A stretch of 64,000 nt of DNA, taken from NCBI RefSeq assembly GCF_009849585.1, contig NZ_VCRN01000007.1, forward strand, positions 144,030-208,029. Direction: 5' to 3'. The notes beneath the pieces were generated by a model that had not been told where the DNA came from, made no database searches, and saw only the letters and a program-made list of their open reading frames with translations. The translations under genes were made by a program, and so were the position numbers. Numbering within the stretch: the first letter of the stretch is position 1; each line of letters opens with the position of its first letter. This document shows positions 1-7,527 of this stretch, in pieces. This stretch comes from Bacillus sp. ZZV12-4809. GTDB taxonomy: Bacteria > Bacillota > Bacilli > Bacillales > Cytobacillaceae.

Positions 1-174
1 CTTCTCATTATACAATGGCGACTTCTTCAGAACGCCTACAAAAACCTTAGCGTCTGTAAAAGAATACCTAGTCTTAAAAGTATATTAAGACTATATATTT
101 ATATTTCTATTTTACCCCCAATTACTCCTGCTGAAACTGGTAAAAAGATTGAGAAAATTTGTCGAATTGATGAA
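1..174. other. Left-edge intergenic stretch
   Basis: I see no gene here. The only structure is an 8-bp AT-rich inverted repeat (70-77 against 85-92) without a convincing U-tract, so it is at best a weak terminator for something beyond the left edge. In B. subtilis the gene after fliT is hpf (yvyD), but no part of it is visible here. Confidence 0.4.
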
Positions 175-208
175 GTATAAAAAATAAGCAGCTATAATTG
201 CTGCTTAT
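175..208 (-). terminator. Rho-independent terminator of the flaG-fliD-fliS-fliT-yjfB operon
   Basis: A perfect 9-bp stem (184-192 with 200-208, 7-nt loop) read on the minus strand is followed by a run of six T. The stem starts inside the stop codon of the yjfB-like gene, so the gene and its terminator are tightly packed. It closes the whole late flagellar transcription unit. Confidence 0.85.
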
Positions 209-405
209 CCTTTGATATCAATATTACTGCCCAAATGAGGCTGGGCTGCATGCTGGAGGGCCTGTATCTGAGACCCGCTCATCATCTTATTGATGAATTC
301 TGCATTTCCTGCTGCCTGGTCCATTGCTTTTTTCATGACTGAAATAGATGCCTGCTGCTGGACCTGACCTTGGGATAAGACCATGGACATTAATGGGATA
401 TCCAA
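205..405 (-). CDS. YjfB family putative motility protein
   Basis: This 66-aa protein matches my memory of the small YjfB family (Pfam 'putative motility protein') in its N-terminal MDI and its C-terminal PHLGSNID signature. The biochemical role of the family is unknown, although members are tied to motility regulons. It starts with TTG at 403-405, preceded at a good distance by GGAGGTG. It is the last gene of the fliD-fliS-fliT operon, 24 nt after the 128-aa unknown, and is closed by a terminator that begins in its stop codon. It has no membrane segment or signal peptide. The operon position itself supports a flagellar connection. The family call is from recall and the function is unproven. 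Confidence 0.8.
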   Translation of the reverse strand: MDIPLMSMVLSQGQVQQQASISVMKKAMDQAAGNAEFINKMMSGSQIQALQHAAQPHLGSNIDIKG

Positions 406-429
406 ATGAACACCTCCTGGCTATCCGAT

Positions 430-816
430 TCAGGATTGGATATATGGATTTAACTCCTGCTGAATATTTTCATGCCACTCTGCAAATGCAGGATAGAGCT
501 TTTTCGAGATGATCTCCTGTCTAACCGGCAGATCATCGAAGTTCTGAATAAACTGTTCAGCGTGATCTGCTACTGCACTGATATCCGCGATAGTTTTAAG
601 AAAGGACTCGTTGCCTTGAACAAACTGGCTAAGCTGTTCATGAGCTGAAGCAACCTGAGGGAACGCCTGAAAAATATCACCAAGAAGCCGCTCCCCCTCT
701 GTTTTACTGAAATCGCTAAAGCTCTTAACGATATAATCAAATGCTTCATCGATGGTAAATAAAAGATCGCTGTATTCCTTTATAAAAACGTATTGCTCTT
801 CGGTCAGGGTCAACAA
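430..816 (-). CDS. Hypothetical protein in the fliT operon
   Basis: I do not recognise this 128-aa protein. It is acidic, looks all-helical, and has no signal peptide, membrane segment or cysteines. Hydrophobic residues are spaced as in helical bundles, as in many small flagellar chaperones. The start is TTG at 814-816 with AGGTGA 7 nt upstream. It follows fliT by about 10 nt and precedes the YjfB-type gene by 24 nt, so it is translated from the flagellar operon. A chaperone or regulator of late export substrates would fit the position, but nothing in the sequence proves it. Confidence 0.7.
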   Translation of the reverse strand: MLTLTEEQYVFIKEYSDLLFTIDEAFDYIVKSFSDFSKTEGERLLGDIFQAFPQVASAHEQLSQFVQGNESFLKTIADISAVADHAEQFIQNFDDLPVRQEIISKKLYPAFAEWHENIQQELNPYIQS

Positions 817-826
817 TGTTAGTCAC

Positions 827-1171
827 CTATTTTCTTTTATCATAAAACATGCCGTCCGTTGCCATGGATTGATAGGGATTAGCATATTTTCCGGTTGATT
901 CCTTTTTCACGCTTAAGGCTTTAATGTCTTTTTGGATAAACAGCTTTTCCCTTGTCATGAGCTGGGTAACTTTTGCATTAAGACTGATGAGCCTCGCTCC
1001 CAAGTCCTTTTCGGCGTCTGAATAGGGAGGGGCCATGCGAGCCATTGCCTGCTCGCGGTTTTCAAGCAAGCCTTCAACTTGACTGATTTTTACATCACGG
1101 TCAAGCTCTGCATCTTCAAGTAATGCTATTAGCTTTTGTGTGGCATCATAAAAGGTTTGTACCGAACTCAC
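827..1171 (-). CDS. fliT: Flagellar protein FliT (export chaperone)
   Basis: FliT is the chaperone of the filament cap protein FliD in flagellar type III export. The frame is open back to 1231, but that would overlap fliS by 61 nt. The GTG at 1169-1171 shares one base with the fliS stop (TAGTG), has a GGGCGG-like ribosome site, and gives 114 aa, close to the roughly 113 aa of B. subtilis FliT. The protein is helical and highly charged, with a coiled-coil-like middle. Position directly after fliS is the main support, since FliT sequences diverge strongly. Confidence 0.82.
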   Translation of the reverse strand: MSSVQTFYDATQKLIALLEDAELDRDVKISQVEGLLENREQAMARMAPPYSDAEKDLGARLISLNAKVTQLMTREKLFIQKDIKALSVKKESTGKYANPYQSMATDGMFYDKRK

Positions 1172-1572
1172 TAAGCCGTACCGCCCTGCGAGAACTGCTT
1201 CTGCCGGTTCATCTGTATGACTTCCTTCCACGTATCCCGGAACTCTGTCACAAGGCCTTCCACCTCATCCAGTATGGAAGCATCATTTTTAATATTCGCT
1301 TCCATTAATCTGCGATTCATGAAGTCATACAAGGACATCATATTTTTAGACACTTCCATGTCCATATTTAACGTAACCATCAGCTCCTGAATAATAGATT
1401 GAGCCTTTTGGATATTGGTATTTTTCAGTTCTATATTCTTTTCTTCAATAGCTTTCTTCGCCTGATGAATAAACTTAAGACATCCGTTATACAGCATCAG
1501 TGTCAGCTCTCCAGGAGAGGCGGTATTCACTGAATTTTGCTGATAGGATTTGTATGGATTGCTTACTGCCAT
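1171..1572 (-). CDS. fliS: Flagellar export chaperone FliS
   Basis: FliS (133 aa) binds the disordered C-terminus of flagellin in the cytoplasm, prevents early polymerisation and delivers it to FlhA. The N-terminal pattern NPYKSYQQNSVNTASPGELT is the family signature, followed by the usual helical bundle with LMLYNGCLKFI near residues 25-36. It lies between fliD and fliT and is translationally coupled to fliT through a one-base stop/start overlap. In Bacillus FliS is also the counter-partner in the Hag-FliW-CsrA switch, whose other components are encoded about 5 kb upstream in this window. Confidence 0.97.
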   Translation of the reverse strand: MAVSNPYKSYQQNSVNTASPGELTLMLYNGCLKFIHQAKKAIEEKNIELKNTNIQKAQSIIQELMVTLNMDMEVSKNMMSLYDFMNRRLMEANIKNDASILDEVEGLVTEFRDTWKEVIQMNRQKQFSQGGTA

Positions 1573-1591
1573 GTGTTAACACTCCCTCTTC

Positions 1592-3715
1592 TTACATGCC
1601 GCTGCTAAAATGGTTCATAAGGAACATGGATTGCTGATTGGATCGCTGGATCGCTTTTTCCATGGCGGTGAATTGGCGCCAGTAGCGGTCTTCAACCTGC
1701 TTTAATTTATTTTCAAAACTATCAATCCGCTTGCCTACATCATTCAGTTCCCTGCCGATGGTAAATTGCTGATTGGTCGAAAAGCTGTTTCCTGCTTTTG
1801 TCTTCAATTTATCCATCGCAGCGTTCACAGTATCATAAAGCCTGTGGGCAATCCCTCTCTGCCCGTCTGTCTGCCCATCTCCTCTAAAAAGATTTTCAAC
1901 AGACACAGGATCATCTTCGATTGCCTTTTTCAGGGCGGCTTCATCAATTTCCAGCTTACCGCCTTCTAGATAATTGCTGGTCGTTTTAATGCCGATGCTG
2001 GCAAGCTGATTATAAAGCGGAGAAACAAGATCATTCAATACGGGCTGGTAAAAGTTCATCCGCATCCCTGATAAAACAGACTGAAGGGTAGAATCCTTAC
2101 GCAATAGACCACTTTTAGCCCGCTCTTCCCACTGCTCCTGCTGCTTATCCGAAAGCTGCTCACGCTGTTGATCGGTCAATGGAATATAGCTTCGATACCG
2201 TTCTTCACCAGTCTTTTTCTGGATTTGATCGATCATTTCATTGTATTTATCCACAAATGCTTTAATATTATCAAAAACCTGCGTGGTATCATTGCTGACA
2301 TTGATGCTGACCGTCTGATCTTCAAAGGTCTGCTTAAGGGTAAAGGTAACACCGTTGACCTCAAAAGTGTTGGAGCTTCTATTGGTAGCCAAACCGTTAA
2401 TGACAAATTCGGCATTGCTTCCTTCTTCTTTGACCACAGCACCTTGAAAGCGCAGAACATCATTCAGAAAGCTGCCATTTGTCGTGATTTCATCCCCATC
2501 TTTATTAAAATCACCCGTCTCTGTGCGGGTCATTGTCATTTGGCCTGTAGCACTGTCAAAGAACATATTGACACCAGTACTTGAAGCATTGACTTTACTG
2601 ATAACATTATTTAGAGACTCACTCCCTGATATAAGAAAGGAATCATGACGCTCTCCTTTAGAAGTTGAGGTGTCTACGGAAAAAGCAGTGTATTTGTGAT
2701 CATATGTAATATCTAGAGTCATGGTTGTGTCAGATCCATCTGCCGGTTTTTGCATATCAGAATTAAACGTGATTTTGCCTGTTTCGTAGTTAAGGGTGCC
2801 TACCACTTTATTCGCATCATCGAGTATTTCTCTTTCTCCATTCACGGTATTACCCATTGAAAAAGTTTTTTCAGTGGTCTCTCCAGAGATTGTTTCCTTT
2901 ACCTTAATACTTTTCACTTCGTTCAAGGCACCTTGAGCCAATTGAATAGAGGAAGTGCCGCTTGCAATAGCATGGGAACCTGTCCGTTCAGTCGCTACAT
3001 AATCAATCTTAATGACACTTCCCTTTGCAGGCTCCTTGCCGAACTGCAGTGTTCCATCCTCTTTTACCAGCACTTCGTTCTCTTTTAAAGGACGGTTCGC
3101 CGCAGTCAATTCTGCCTCACTCAGCGCATTAAATCCGACTCCATTAACCTTTACACTCCAGGAACTGAGTTCACTAAGTTCCACATTGGACATGTCTCCG
3201 AAGCTAATAGCAGCTGGATCGGTCACGTTTATACTTTTATTTAAAACAGCACCATTTTTCCATGCACTACTGACAGGATTTCCACCTGAATCTGTATGAT
3301 TGCCTTTATACATAAAATTGTTTTCCTGTGCATAAAGACTTTTGCTTGGGTCGATAGATTTCCCATCCGCAGAAATGCTTCCGCCGTTCACGCGAGTCTC
3401 CGCACTTGCCAGCCTTGTTACCTTTGAAATCGAGTAAGAAGCCTGACTTGCTGCGCTGCTTGCTGTGGCACTTACCATGGCTTCATTTGAAGAAGTGGTC
3501 AGGCGCGTGCGATAACGGGTAGTCAGCTTCATCTGCGTCAATTCACTTCTGAAATCAAGAAGCAAAGCATTTATTGCACGATAATCATCGCGCTGCCATT
3601 CCAGCACTTGTTTCTTCTGCTTTAATTTATCTAGAGGCATCCGTTCTGCCTTCATTAGATCTGATACAAGCTGGTCTATATCCATCCCGCTTGCCAGACC
3701 TCCGATTCTAACCAA
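1592..3715 (-). CDS. fliD: Flagellar filament capping protein FliD (hook-associated protein 2), enlarged
   Basis: FliD forms the distal cap of the filament and helps flagellin fold into place. The N-terminus (MVRIGGLASGMDIDQLVSDL) and the coiled-coil C-terminus with its final short hydrophobic patch are the conserved D0/D1 parts. At 707 aa it is about 200 residues longer than B. subtilis FliD. The extra length lies in the surface-exposed middle (roughly residues 110-430), which is rich in Ser, Thr, Gly and Asn. The start is TTG at 3713-3715 with GGAGGAG 6 nt upstream. It follows flaG by 15 nt. The enlarged variable domain probably reflects strain-specific adhesion or antigenic variation, which is an inference. 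Confidence 0.96.
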   Translation of the reverse strand: MVRIGGLASGMDIDQLVSDLMKAERMPLDKLKQKKQVLEWQRDDYRAINALLLDFRSELTQMKLTTRYRTRLTTSSNEAMVSATASSAASQASYSISKVTRLASAETRVNGGSISADGKSIDPSKSLYAQENNFMYKGNHTDSGGNPVSSAWKNGAVLNKSINVTDPAAISFGDMSNVELSELSSWSVKVNGVGFNALSEAELTAANRPLKENEVLVKEDGTLQFGKEPAKGSVIKIDYVATERTGSHAIASGTSSIQLAQGALNEVKSIKVKETISGETTEKTFSMGNTVNGEREILDDANKVVGTLNYETGKITFNSDMQKPADGSDTTMTLDITYDHKYTAFSVDTSTSKGERHDSFLISGSESLNNVISKVNASSTGVNMFFDSATGQMTMTRTETGDFNKDGDEITTNGSFLNDVLRFQGAVVKEEGSNAEFVINGLATNRSSNTFEVNGVTFTLKQTFEDQTVSINVSNDTTQVFDNIKAFVDKYNEMIDQIQKKTGEERYRSYIPLTDQQREQLSDKQQEQWEERAKSGLLRKDSTLQSVLSGMRMNFYQPVLNDLVSPLYNQLASIGIKTTSNYLEGGKLEIDEAALKKAIEDDPVSVENLFRGDGQTDGQRGIAHRLYDTVNAAMDKLKTKAGNSFSTNQQFTIGRELNDVGKRIDSFENKLKQVEDRYWRQFTAMEKAIQRSNQQSMFLMNHFSSGM

Positions 3716-3730
3716 TATGTACTCCTCCTT

Positions 3731-4090
3731 TTAAATCTTCTTATCTACCATTAGTCCAACAAAATCTGTCATTGCTGCGTACATGTCCAGCATTTTCTTT
3801 GATGGGATTTCCTTTACTACTTCCTGGGTTAGGTCATCAACTAGGGTTACGTAGTATTCATTTAGTTCTTCGTGTAGAACGAACTTTAATGAGGTGTGGG
3901 AAGCTTGTAAGAATTCGTTCATGCTGTCGACTACTTGTGTTAGCTGATCTTCCTTCAATGGTTCAACTTGTTTATGTGCTGGCTGTTTTAGTATATTGGA
4001 TTCTTTTTTTGTAAACTCATTATTTACTTCATTATTATTAGAAAGTCTAGGTGTGAGAGGCGTGTGTTGAGATGATAAGCGTTCGATCAT
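3731..4090 (-). CDS. flaG: Flagellar protein FlaG (YvyC)
   Basis: FlaG family members influence filament length, and the exact mechanism is unsettled. The 119-aa protein has a low-complexity Asn/Lys/Gln-rich N-terminal half and the conserved C-terminal FlaG domain (about residues 65-117) with LKFVLHEELNEYYVTLVDD and EIPSKKMLDMYAAM. It is the first gene of the flaG-fliD-fliS-fliT unit and has a sigma-D-like promoter 36-62 nt upstream. No signal peptide or membrane segment is present, as expected for the family. Confidence 0.95.
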   Translation of the reverse strand: MIERLSSQHTPLTPRLSNNNEVNNEFTKKESNILKQPAHKQVEPLKEDQLTQVVDSMNEFLQASHTSLKFVLHEELNEYYVTLVDDLTQEVVKEIPSKKMLDMYAAMTDFVGLMVDKKI

Positions 4091-4125
4091 GGAAATCCCC
4101 TACCTATAATATATTCTTAGTTTTT

Positions 4126-4152
4126 ATATCGGTAGAGGAGCGGAAATGTTGA
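4126..4152 (-). promoter_or_regulatory. Probable sigma-D promoter of flaG-fliD-fliS-fliT
   Basis: On the minus strand TCAA (4149-4152), a 15-nt spacer and ACCGATAT (4126-4133) match the Bacillus sigma-D consensus TAAA-N15-GCCGATAT in 3 of 4 and 7 of 8 positions. It sits just ahead of flaG, where B. subtilis also has a sigma-D promoter. Confidence 0.75.
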
Positions 4153-4330
4153 GAGGGAAATTAGATGGAAGGATATTGTGATAATGCCAATGGGATTTTT
4201 GTTTGGACCATTAAAGAGTAAGGTATTTCTGCTTTAATTCATTAATATATGTAGGAACAGGCACCGTTTCTCTCTCTCTTAGTTGTGAACAGCTAGACAC
4301 GGGGGAACAAACGACTTTCCCTATTTGCTC

Positions 4331-4361
4331 AAAAAAGAAAAGGAGCAACCTTCGGCTACTC
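4331..4361 (-). terminator. Terminator behind the decayed UPF0489 gene
   Basis: The minus strand forms an 8-bp stem (4343-4350 with 4354-4361) around a GAA loop, followed by CTTTTCTTTTTT. It lies about 55 nt after the last remnant of the decayed gene and probably was its terminator. Confidence 0.7.
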
Positions 4362-4414
4362 ATTGCTTAACTACACCTTTAATTAATTTTTAAGAATGAT
4401 GATGGTATGAGAAC

Positions 4415-5127
4415 CTATACTTCGATGATAAAGTCTTTAACTAATTTAATCATGAAGTCTGCTGTCTTAGGTGTGTGACCTGGTGATTGCCAAAAAACAA
4501 GATAGTCATAGTAATATTGTGACAGAAATGGTTCATAGCGAATTATTTGATAAGGGATTTCTGGATCTATATGGACGGGACAGTTAAAATTGCTATATTC
4601 TATAGCTAATTTTTCGTAGGCTTTCATTTTTCTAATATACTTGTATCTACATTACCTTTTTTAAAAGAGAGTAGGTAAGTCACAGTAATCAAAATCAACG
4701 TGAATGATTAACCCTATCTTATTAAACAATCCACATACTATTGCTAATGATAGGGATTAGCAGAACCTTTCGCTCATATTAAATTCTTTTAACCTTCTAG
4801 ATATAGGTAGGTGGAGCATGTCGCCTAAAATGGCTAACCTGCTTTCAAATCAGTATGGGCATCAACTTGTGTAACTTGAAAAGGAACTTCAATATTTTTC
4901 TCTTTTATTAACTCTTCGCAAAAGTAAAATGCCTTATTATAATCTTTTATTATTCTGCCCAAGATCTTATTCTCTTTGCTCAAATTTCATTTTTCTTCTA
5001 AAAATAACCGGAAATCTTTTTCTTCCCTGGGAACATAATTACTTTCATCTAATCTAACATCTCCAGTTTTTTCTATAGCAATTATATTCAAGAAAAAGTC
5101 CATATCAATGTCTAAAATCCTGCTCAT
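4415..5127 (-). pseudogene. Decayed UPF0489-family gene between hag and flaG
   Basis: Read on the minus strand, fragments of one protein appear in order but in different frames. A 46-aa start (ATG 5125-5127 behind AAAGGGAAC) carries the ILDIDMDFF motif and stops at TGA 4987. Next come a piece ending VTQVDAHTDLKAG, then ILGDMLHLPISRR, then LAIVCGLFNKIGLIIHVDFD, and finally a 70-aa open C-terminus (4415-4627) ending in WQSPGHTPKTADFMI. The DIDxDFF and DAHxD motifs are those I associate with the UPF0489 (arginase-like fold) family. At least three frameshifts and several stops show that it is dead. The 70-aa piece should not be annotated as a separate gene. The family call rests on motif recall. 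Confidence 0.75.
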
Positions 5128-5150
5128 TGTTCCCTTTCTTTCACGAAATT

Positions 5151-5185
5151 AATATAAAAAGAGACCCTAGCATTACTAGAGCCTC
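5151..5185 (-). terminator. Terminator of hag
   Basis: A 10-bp stem (5161-5170 with 5176-5185, two G-U pairs, 5-nt loop) lies 14 nt after the hag stop on the minus strand and is followed by TTTTTATATT. This explains how hag is expressed as a single strong transcript separate from flaG. Confidence 0.88.
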
Positions 5186-5198
5186 CTGTAATCTAATA

Positions 5199-6077
5199 TT
5201 AACGAAGAAGTTGTAGAACTCCTTGTGGTTGTTGGTTCGCTTGTGCCAACATTGCTTGAGCAGCTTGTGAAAGAATGGAGTTCTTCGTTTGTTCCATCAT
5301 TTCTTTAGCCATATCTACGTCACGAATACGTGATTCAGCAGCAGTTAAGTTTTCTGATGATGTATTCAAGTTATTAATTGTATGGTCTAAACGATTTTGG
5401 TAAGCTCCTAGTTTTGAACGTTCTGCAGAAACCTGTTCGATTGCATCATTAATAACTGTAATTGCAGAGTCAGCCATACCTTGATTAAGTATACCTGCGT
5501 CTGCTGTTAAATCAGTTGATTTTAAAGTAGATAAGGCCGTCACTACATTACCATCCGCATCTAATGTACCTATTGCTGCTGATTGCATATCGTTTATTTT
5601 CAATTCAATATTTTGTGTCGCATTTGCTCCGATTTGGAATTTTAATCCATTTTCTTTAAAAGTACCATCCATAAGTGTTTTTGTATTAAATTGAGTTTTA
5701 CTAGCAATGCGGTCAACTTCATCAATAAGTTCATTTAATTCCTTCTGAAGTTCCCCACGGTCTGTATCAGTATTAGTATCATTTGCAGATTGAACTGCTA
5801 ATTCACGCATACGTTGAAGTACGCTATGTGTCTCGTTTAGTGCCCCCTCAGATGTTTGGATTAGAGAAATGCCATCTTGGGCATTTTTCGCAGCCATATC
5901 CAAACCACGGATTTGACCACGCATCTTTTCGGAAATAGCCAGGCCAGCAGCATCATCCCCAGCTTTATTAATACGAAGACCTGAAGATAACTTTTCCATG
6001 GAGTTTGATTGTGCATTTGATGCAGTATTCAACTGACGATAAGTATTCAACGCCGCAATATTATGATTAATTCTCAT
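5199..6077 (-). CDS. hag: Flagellin (filament subunit)
   Basis: This is the structural subunit of the flagellar filament, 292 aa. The conserved N-terminus (MRINHNIAALNTYRQLN, SSGLRINKAGDDAAGLAISE) and C-terminus (RIRDVDMAKEMMEQTKNSIL, ending PQGVLQLLR) form the D0/D1 coiled coils, and the middle (about 150-215) is a short variable domain. The frame is open 11 codons further upstream, but only the ATG at 6075-6077 has a proper ribosome site (AAGGAGGA, 7 nt away) and the canonical N-terminus. It is a single-gene unit with a sigma-D promoter, a leader carrying CsrA-type sites and its own terminator. FliW and CsrA, which control its translation in Bacillus, are encoded immediately upstream. Confidence 0.98.
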   Translation of the reverse strand: MRINHNIAALNTYRQLNTASNAQSNSMEKLSSGLRINKAGDDAAGLAISEKMRGQIRGLDMAAKNAQDGISLIQTSEGALNETHSVLQRMRELAVQSANDTNTDTDRGELQKELNELIDEVDRIASKTQFNTKTLMDGTFKENGLKFQIGANATQNIELKINDMQSAAIGTLDADGNVVTALSTLKSTDLTADAGILNQGMADSAITVINDAIEQVSAERSKLGAYQNRLDHTINNLNTSSENLTAAESRIRDVDMAKEMMEQTKNSILSQAAQAMLAQANQQPQGVLQLLR

Positions 6078-6082
6078 TATTA

Positions 6083-6118
6083 ATTTCCTCCTTGAGTATA
6101 TATCCCACATCCATGTGG
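6083..6118 (-). promoter_or_regulatory. Leader of hag with CsrA-type binding sites
   Basis: Read on the minus strand, 6105-6118 is a self-complementary hairpin (CCACAT and ATGTGG arms) that presents a GGA. The second GGA cluster is the hag ribosome site itself (AAGGAGGA). A hairpin-borne GGA plus a GGA overlapping the ribosome site is the two-site arrangement by which CsrA blocks hag translation in B. subtilis. Function here is inferred. Confidence 0.7.
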
Positions 6119-6177
6119 TTGTTTTACTAACAACAGAAAAGTCGGCCGCCTTTTTGCTGTTCAGCTTTACACTGGTT

Positions 6178-6204
6178 ATATCGACTTATTTTGGCAGGTG
6201 TTTA
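6178..6204 (-). promoter_or_regulatory. Sigma-D promoter of hag
   Basis: TAAA (6201-6204), exactly 15 nt, and GTCGATAT (6178-6185) on the minus strand match TAAA-N15-GCCGATAT at 11 of 12 positions. It lies about 100 nt before the hag ATG, leaving room for the regulatory leader. Confidence 0.92.
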
Positions 6205-6222
6205 ATAGTTTGGAAAAAAATT

Positions 6223-6453
6223 TTATTTCTTTTTAAAAAAGCTGCTTAGGCTTTCGATTGCATTTGCTTCAGTTTGAGTTGCACTGCTATTTTCCTGCTG
6301 AATAGATAGATATATTTCCTTCCTATGAATATCAACATTTTTCGGCGCGCTGATGCCTAACTTTACCTGGTCACCTTCAACAGAGATGATGGAGATTTCA
6401 ATGTCATCACCAATCATGATCGATTCTTTGAGTCTCCTTGTGAGTACAAGCAT
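6223..6453 (-). CDS. csrA: Carbon storage regulator CsrA (translational repressor of hag)
   Basis: CsrA (76 aa) is a small dimeric RNA-binding protein that recognises GGA in hairpin loops. The N-terminal [20 protein letters not shown] and the following [23 protein letters not shown] strands are canonical. The Lys-rich, slightly extended C-terminus (SSFFKKK) is unimportant for the fold. Its ATG overlaps the fliW stop by one base (TAATG), so translation is coupled to its antagonist FliW. The downstream hag leader carries matching GGA sites. Confidence 0.97.
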   Translation of the reverse strand: MLVLTRRLKESIMIGDDIEISIISVEGDQVKLGISAPKNVDIHRKEIYLSIQQENSSATQTEANAIESLSSFFKKK

Positions 6454-6893
6454 TATCTCTCCCCCTGTTCTTGAGGATTCAAGATTTTATGCTTTGTCCC
6501 GTATGATGTTTGGATAAGAATAACTTGTTTGCCTAGCTTTTTTGTTTGGTTAATCACAACGGGTGCCTGCAGGTTAGCGGTTGTGTCCTGGAATGGCTCT
6601 CTTACTGTCAAAATCGCAAACGTTGCCACATCTTTATCTGATTGGATTTCTAATTTCTCTATTGCCTCTTCCGGCAAAACGAACTCATACTGCGGATATA
6701 GAACAAACGGATCTGTCACGATAAATGCCACTTCAGTTGTTTTAACTGACTGCAATACAAATAAGTCTGTCCCTTCAAGAGGTAATATATAAAACTCTTT
6801 CTCTTCCAAAAAACCTGGAATCCCTGATGGAAACGCAATAATATTTTCTCTGTTTATCTCTTGCTCACCATGAAATTTCGTTAAAATATTCAT
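6453..6893 (-). CDS. fliW: Flagellar assembly factor FliW
   Basis: FliW (146 aa) binds either cytoplasmic flagellin or CsrA. When flagellin is exported, freed FliW sequesters CsrA and hag translation resumes. Family hallmarks seen here are the N-terminal [19 protein letters not shown] stretch, the [13 protein letters not shown] segment and the C-terminal [19 protein letters not shown] motif. It is coupled to csrA by stop/start overlap and preceded by yviE, as in B. subtilis (yviF). Confidence 0.97.
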   Translation of the reverse strand: MNILTKFHGEQEINRENIIAFPSGIPGFLEEKEFYILPLEGTDLFVLQSVKTTEVAFIVTDPFVLYPQYEFVLPEEAIEKLEIQSDKDVATFAILTVREPFQDTTANLQAPVVINQTKKLGKQVILIQTSYGTKHKILNPQEQGER

Positions 6894-6908
6894 TTTTTCA
6901 CCACTTTA

Positions 6909-7481
6909 CTAAATTGTTAGGTTGATATAATCAACATTTAGGCTATTTTTCTCAATAATCTCCGTACTAACTTTACCTGGCGTATAGTTATGAACCGGCT
7001 TTCTGATTTCAACTTCAATATTCGGCTTTTGCGGCTGAGCTTCAATGTTGACTTTGGCTGGTTCGTATTGAAGCTTTACACTATTATGAGACGGCACCCA
7101 GCCAATATTAAACTGCTGGGGAGGACCCTCACTGTTTTCCTTGGCCTGGTAAGTGATGGGGTTGCCGCCGTTTTCAATTTTCATGAGCTCCGTTCCCTGT
7201 GCAGCTCTTCTCTCCAGCCCTTTCAGCCAATCCTGGTACCCGTTTTGGGCGAACTCTTCTATTCTTCTGCCAACACTTTTTAAATCGACGTCCTCGCGTG
7301 CTTTTGTCTGGTCGATTGTCAGCATTCCTGGGATTGTTTTAATTTCCAGGATGGCTTTGGGCTGCTGAATGGATTGGATGGCAGGGGGCTGTTCGATTTC
7401 CTGCACCGGTTTTTCTATCTTTAATCCCATTTTGATATAGTTGGATTCCAGCCTGATCTGCGGCACGTTCATGTTAGACAC
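6909..7481 (-). CDS. yviE: DUF6470 family protein YviE
   Basis: YviE is a 190-aa protein of unknown function that is conserved between flgL and fliW in Bacillus. Length and position match. It begins with IRLESNYIKMGLKIEKPVQE and has a repeat-like C-terminal half of beta-prone phrases (LQYEPAKVNIEAQPQKPNIE). There is no signal peptide, membrane segment or cysteine. Co-transcription with hook-filament junction genes suggests an accessory flagellar role, which has not been shown from sequence. Confidence 0.85.
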   Translation of the reverse strand: MSNMNVPQIRLESNYIKMGLKIEKPVQEIEQPPAIQSIQQPKAILEIKTIPGMLTIDQTKAREDVDLKSVGRRIEEFAQNGYQDWLKGLERRAAQGTELMKIENGGNPITYQAKENSEGPPQQFNIGWVPSHNSVKLQYEPAKVNIEAQPQKPNIEVEIRKPVHNYTPGKVSTEIIEKNSLNVDYINLTI

Positions 7482-7527
7482 CTCTTTTATGAAAAAAAGC
7501 TATCTCCTATGGATAGCTTTTCATTGA

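Noticed and set aside
2168..2584. 138-aa plus-strand frame inside fliD
   Set aside because: Antisense shadow of a well-conserved flagellar gene, with no start signals.
4415..4627. Independent 70-aa gene
   Set aside because: The sequence just upstream in other frames continues the same protein, so this is the C-terminus of a pseudogene.
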